From JAFGNW01 sp964618515 (GTDB taxonomy: Bacteria; Zixibacteria; MSB-5A5; GN15; FEB-12): a stretch of 8,178 bases of DNA. The notes below the pieces were generated by a model. That model had not been told where the DNA came from, searched no databases, and saw only the letters and a list, made by a program, of their open reading frames with translations. The position numbers and the translations under genes are program-made. Each line of letters begins with the position of its first letter. The stretch's first letter is position 1. Below are positions 6,964 through 8,178 of this stretch, in pieces. Location: the NCBI GenBank assembly GCA_964618515.1, contig CAZUAS010000109.1:1-8178 (forward strand), in the 5' to 3' direction.

Positions 6964-7685
6964 TGTTTATCCCCCCGATAGAGTGTGGCCACTCCGAAAG
7001 TCATAGGCCGGGCATGGACACCGGTAAAACCGGCAGCGCTCATCATGGCGCAGAAATCCTCGCCATAAGGGAATACCTCAACGGTTTCGTTCAGGTAACG
7101 ATAAGCATGGTGGTCGCCGGCGATAAATCCGCCCATGAGCGGCAGGATTTTCCGTAAATATAAAAGATAGATTTTCCTGATAAGGCGGTTTCGGGGCAGG
7201 GAGAATTCAAGAATCAGCGCCCGCCCGCCATGGCGAAGGACGCGGTGCATCTCGGCCAGGGCACGCGTAACGTCGGTGACATTGCGTATCCCGAAACTTA
7301 TGGCGACGACGTCGAAGGTGTCGTTTCCGAAAGGCAGGTTCTCGGCACTGCCGGGCAGGAGTTTTATTTTATGGGCGAGGTTTTTCTTTTCGATTTTACG
7401 GCGACCGATAGCCAGCATTTTTTCAGCCGGGTCCAGACCCACGCCGGATTTGACTTTCCCGGTTTTAAAAAGCGCCAGTAACTGGTCGGCGGTGCCGGTG
7501 GCCAGGTCGAGCATGTCGAGGTCGTTGCGGGCAGGCAATTGTTGTGCCAGCCGTCGCCGCCAGACTTTATCACGGTAGAAGGATAGAAAATGATTGAGAA
7601 AATCATACCGGGGGGCAATGCGGTCGAACATCCGGAATACGTCCTTACGGGAAGGATTGTTTTTGGTCGAGGTATCGGTGTTCAT
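6960..7685 (-). CDS. menG: Demethylmenaquinone methyltransferase MenG (UbiE family)
   Basis: MenG uses S-adenosylmethionine to C-methylate demethylmenaquinone in the final step of the pathway. The 241-residue protein matches the UbiE/MenG family throughout: RIAPRYDFLNHFLSF with DKVWRRR (22-45), SAM-binding motif I LDLATGTAD (59-67), GLDPAEKML (83-91), GSAENLPF (112-119), ISFGIRNV (129-136) and VLRHGGRALILEFS (149-162). The C-terminal LPLMGGFIAGDHHAYRYL (181-198) and FGVATLYRG (230-238) are also present. UbiE proteins can also act in ubiquinone synthesis, but no ubi genes are present and the gene heads a men operon, so the menaquinone role is preferred. The ATG at 7685 has AGGA seven bases upstream. 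It is the first gene of the operon, 85 bases or so behind a probable promoter, and its stop overlaps the menF start. Confidence 0.97.
   Translation of the reverse strand: MNTDTSTKNNPSRKDVFRMFDRIAPRYDFLNHFLSFYRDKVWRRRLAQQLPARNDLDMLDLATGTADQLLALFKTGKVKSGVGLDPAEKMLAIGRRKIEKKNLAHKIKLLPGSAENLPFGNDTFDVVAISFGIRNVTDVTRALAEMHRVLRHGGRALILEFSLPRNRLIRKIYLLYLRKILPLMGGFIAGDHHAYRYLNETVEVFPYGEDFCAMMSAAGFTGVHARPMTFGVATLYRGDKQ
6971..6976 (-). promoter_or_regulatory. G-rich Shine-Dalgarno sequence of menF
   Basis: A run of six G followed by AT on the minus strand ends seven bases before the menF ATG at 6963, inside the last menG codons. It is unusual in being a pure G run rather than GGAGG, but the spacing is right for ribosome binding and supports this start. 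Confidence 0.45.
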
Positions 7686-7776
7686 CGCCTTATCCTGTTA
7701 CATCCGGTTACCCGGTTTGGTCACGAGGGTTAAATTTAATCTAATACGGTTAAAGATAACTTAGTGAAAGAGGGTC

Positions 7777-7785
7777 ATTATAGCA
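7777..7785 (-). promoter_or_regulatory. Probable men operon promoter (extended -10 element)
   Basis: The minus strand reads TGCTATAAT from 7785 to 7777: a perfect TATAAT hexamer preceded by the TGN of an extended -10 element. No convincing -35 box stands 16-18 bases upstream (the best, TTCCAG at 7806-7801, is weak), which fits extended -10 promoters. Transcription would begin near 7770, leaving an untranslated leader of about 85 bases before menG. It is the only strong sigma-70-like site I see in the gap. If the organism uses a divergent FCB-type promoter consensus, this reading would be weaker. Confidence 0.5.
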
Positions 7786-7795
7786 AGCGGATAAC

Positions 7796-7896
7796 GGAGG
7801 CTGGAATTATATGGCCCGCAAGGAATTGGGAGAGTTAAAAAACTGTGACAGCCCGGATATGTGAAGGAGACAAACTCAATGAAAGTTATTTGTTAA
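7796..7896 (+). other. Two tiny plus-strand reading frames with Shine-Dalgarno sequences
   Basis: GGAGG at 7796-7800 stands 10 bases before ATG 7811, which opens a 17-codon frame (MARKELGELKNCDSPDM) ending with TGA at 7862-7864. AAGGAG at 7864-7869 then stands nine bases before ATG 7879, which opens a five-codon frame (MKVIC) ending with TAA at 7894-7896. The second stop touches the left arm of the dyad at 7896-7945. This looks like a leader-peptide arrangement, but no clear plus-strand promoter or downstream plus-strand gene is visible, and both frames may be chance. I do not assign a function. Confidence 0.15.
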
Positions 7897-7945
7897 CCCT
7901 GTCAAGTGGAGTTTCTTAAGGAAGGGACAAAACACCTGACAGGGT
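7896..7945 (-). terminator. Long inverted repeat behind the dockerin gene; possible terminator
   Basis: ACCCTGTCA at 7896-7904 and TGACAGGGT at 7937-7945 are perfect nine-base inverted repeats. Inside them GTG (7906-7908) pairs with CAC (7933-7935). The base between is A/C on the plus strand but a G-U wobble in minus-strand RNA, so minus-strand RNA can form an unbroken 13-pair stem with a 24-base loop. It begins 11 bases after the dockerin gene stop, where a 3' hairpin is expected. A U-tract does not follow on the minus strand (TAACAAATAAC), and the loop is large, so a classical intrinsic terminator is not certain. It could instead protect the mRNA end or be an interspersed repeat. Confidence 0.4.
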
Positions 7946-7956
7946 ATATTATTGCT

Positions 7957-8178
7957 TTACGGTTCCTGAGTCAGCTCGAAAACAAAACATGGTTTGGGCA
8001 GCGGCGGCCCGCCTAAATAAAGAAAGCTTACAAGATGGGTTATATCAGAAATATCGACAACCGAATCACAATTGCAATCGGCCATTAGAACACTTGGAAA
8101 AGGAGGAATACGAGTTATATAAAGAAAGTCGATAAGGAAGGTGACATCGCTCATGTCGATCTGGTCGTCATTGGTGAC
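7957..8178 (-). CDS. C-terminal dockerin type I domain of a larger protein (5' end outside window)
   Basis: Only the last 73 residues and the stop are in the window; the frame is open to the edge. They form two dockerin-type Ca-binding repeats. The first starts at the edge with VTNDDQIDMSDVTFLIDFLY (1-20); its first ligand position is cut off. The second, DCNCDSVVDISDITHLVSFLY (34-54), has D34, N36, D38, D42 and D45 at the canonical 1, 3, 5, 9 and 12 positions, followed by GGPP. Three cysteines (35, 37, 64) and a short FELTQEP tail complete it. In non-cellulosomal bacteria such domains sit at the C-terminus of secreted proteins; the catalytic or structural part would lie to the right. Function of the whole protein cannot be told. 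It is on the same strand as the men operon but 271 bases from it and is probably a separate transcription unit. Confidence 0.85.
   Translation of the reverse strand, partial: VTNDDQIDMSDVTFLIDFLYITRIPPFPSVLMADCNCDSVVDISDITHLVSFLYLGGPPLPKPCFVFELTQEP

Noticed and set aside
7730..7760. Repeated GGTTAAA and AT-rich palindrome as a possible regulator site
   Set aside because: The repeats are only seven bases in an AT-rich leader and match no operator I can name.
47..8178. CRISPR arrays, tRNA or rRNA genes, insertion sequences, phage or defence genes
   Set aside because: None seen by eye: no spaced repeats, no transposase-like protein, no tRNA cloverleaf, and coding sequence of the men operon fills nearly the whole window.

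Overview
The window carries a compact, single-strand (minus) operon for the classical menaquinone (vitamin K2) pathway, read right to left as menG-menF-menD-menH-menB-menA-menC-menE. Seven genes are complete (menG to menC). The eighth, menE, is cut after 56 codons where the contig runs into Illumina adapter sequence at bases 1-46. To the right lie a 271-base intergenic region and the 3' end of a separate minus-strand gene whose visible product is a C-terminal type I dockerin-like domain.

Layout: 1-46 is adapter and not genomic. 47-7685 is the men operon, with almost no spacing: ATGA overlaps at menG/menF, menA/menC and menC/menE, a TAATG overlap at menF/menD, and gaps of 1, 10 and 13 bases at menD/menH, menH/menB and menB/menA. 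7686-7956 holds the probable operon promoter (extended -10 TGCTATAAT at 7785-7777), a long dyad behind the dockerin gene, and two very small plus-strand reading frames with good Shine-Dalgarno sequences whose meaning is uncertain. 7957-8178 is the dockerin-protein tail.

How the genes work together: MenF turns chorismate into isochorismate. MenD adds the succinyl-semialdehyde unit from 2-oxoglutarate, giving SEPHCHC. MenH removes pyruvate, giving SHCHC. MenC dehydrates that to o-succinylbenzoate, MenE activates it with CoA, and MenB closes the ring to DHNA-CoA. MenA prenylates DHNA at the membrane and MenG methylates demethylmenaquinone to menaquinone. Only a DHNA-CoA thioesterase and the polyprenyl diphosphate synthase are missing from the visible part; they may lie elsewhere.

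Organism: a bacterium of moderate GC content that respires with menaquinone. The dockerin tail (NxDxxxDISDIT...FLY.GGPP type, at the end of a probably secreted protein, with no cellulosome genes in view) resembles proteins abundant in candidate phyla around the FCB group, such as Zixibacteria, and in Planctomycetes. That assignment is an inference from protein style only. The terminal adapter suggests a short-read, probably metagenomic, assembly.

I found no evidence for a novel multi-gene system. The points worth checking are the adapter artefact, the 13-pair dyad behind the dockerin gene, the tiny-ORF pair and the promoter.
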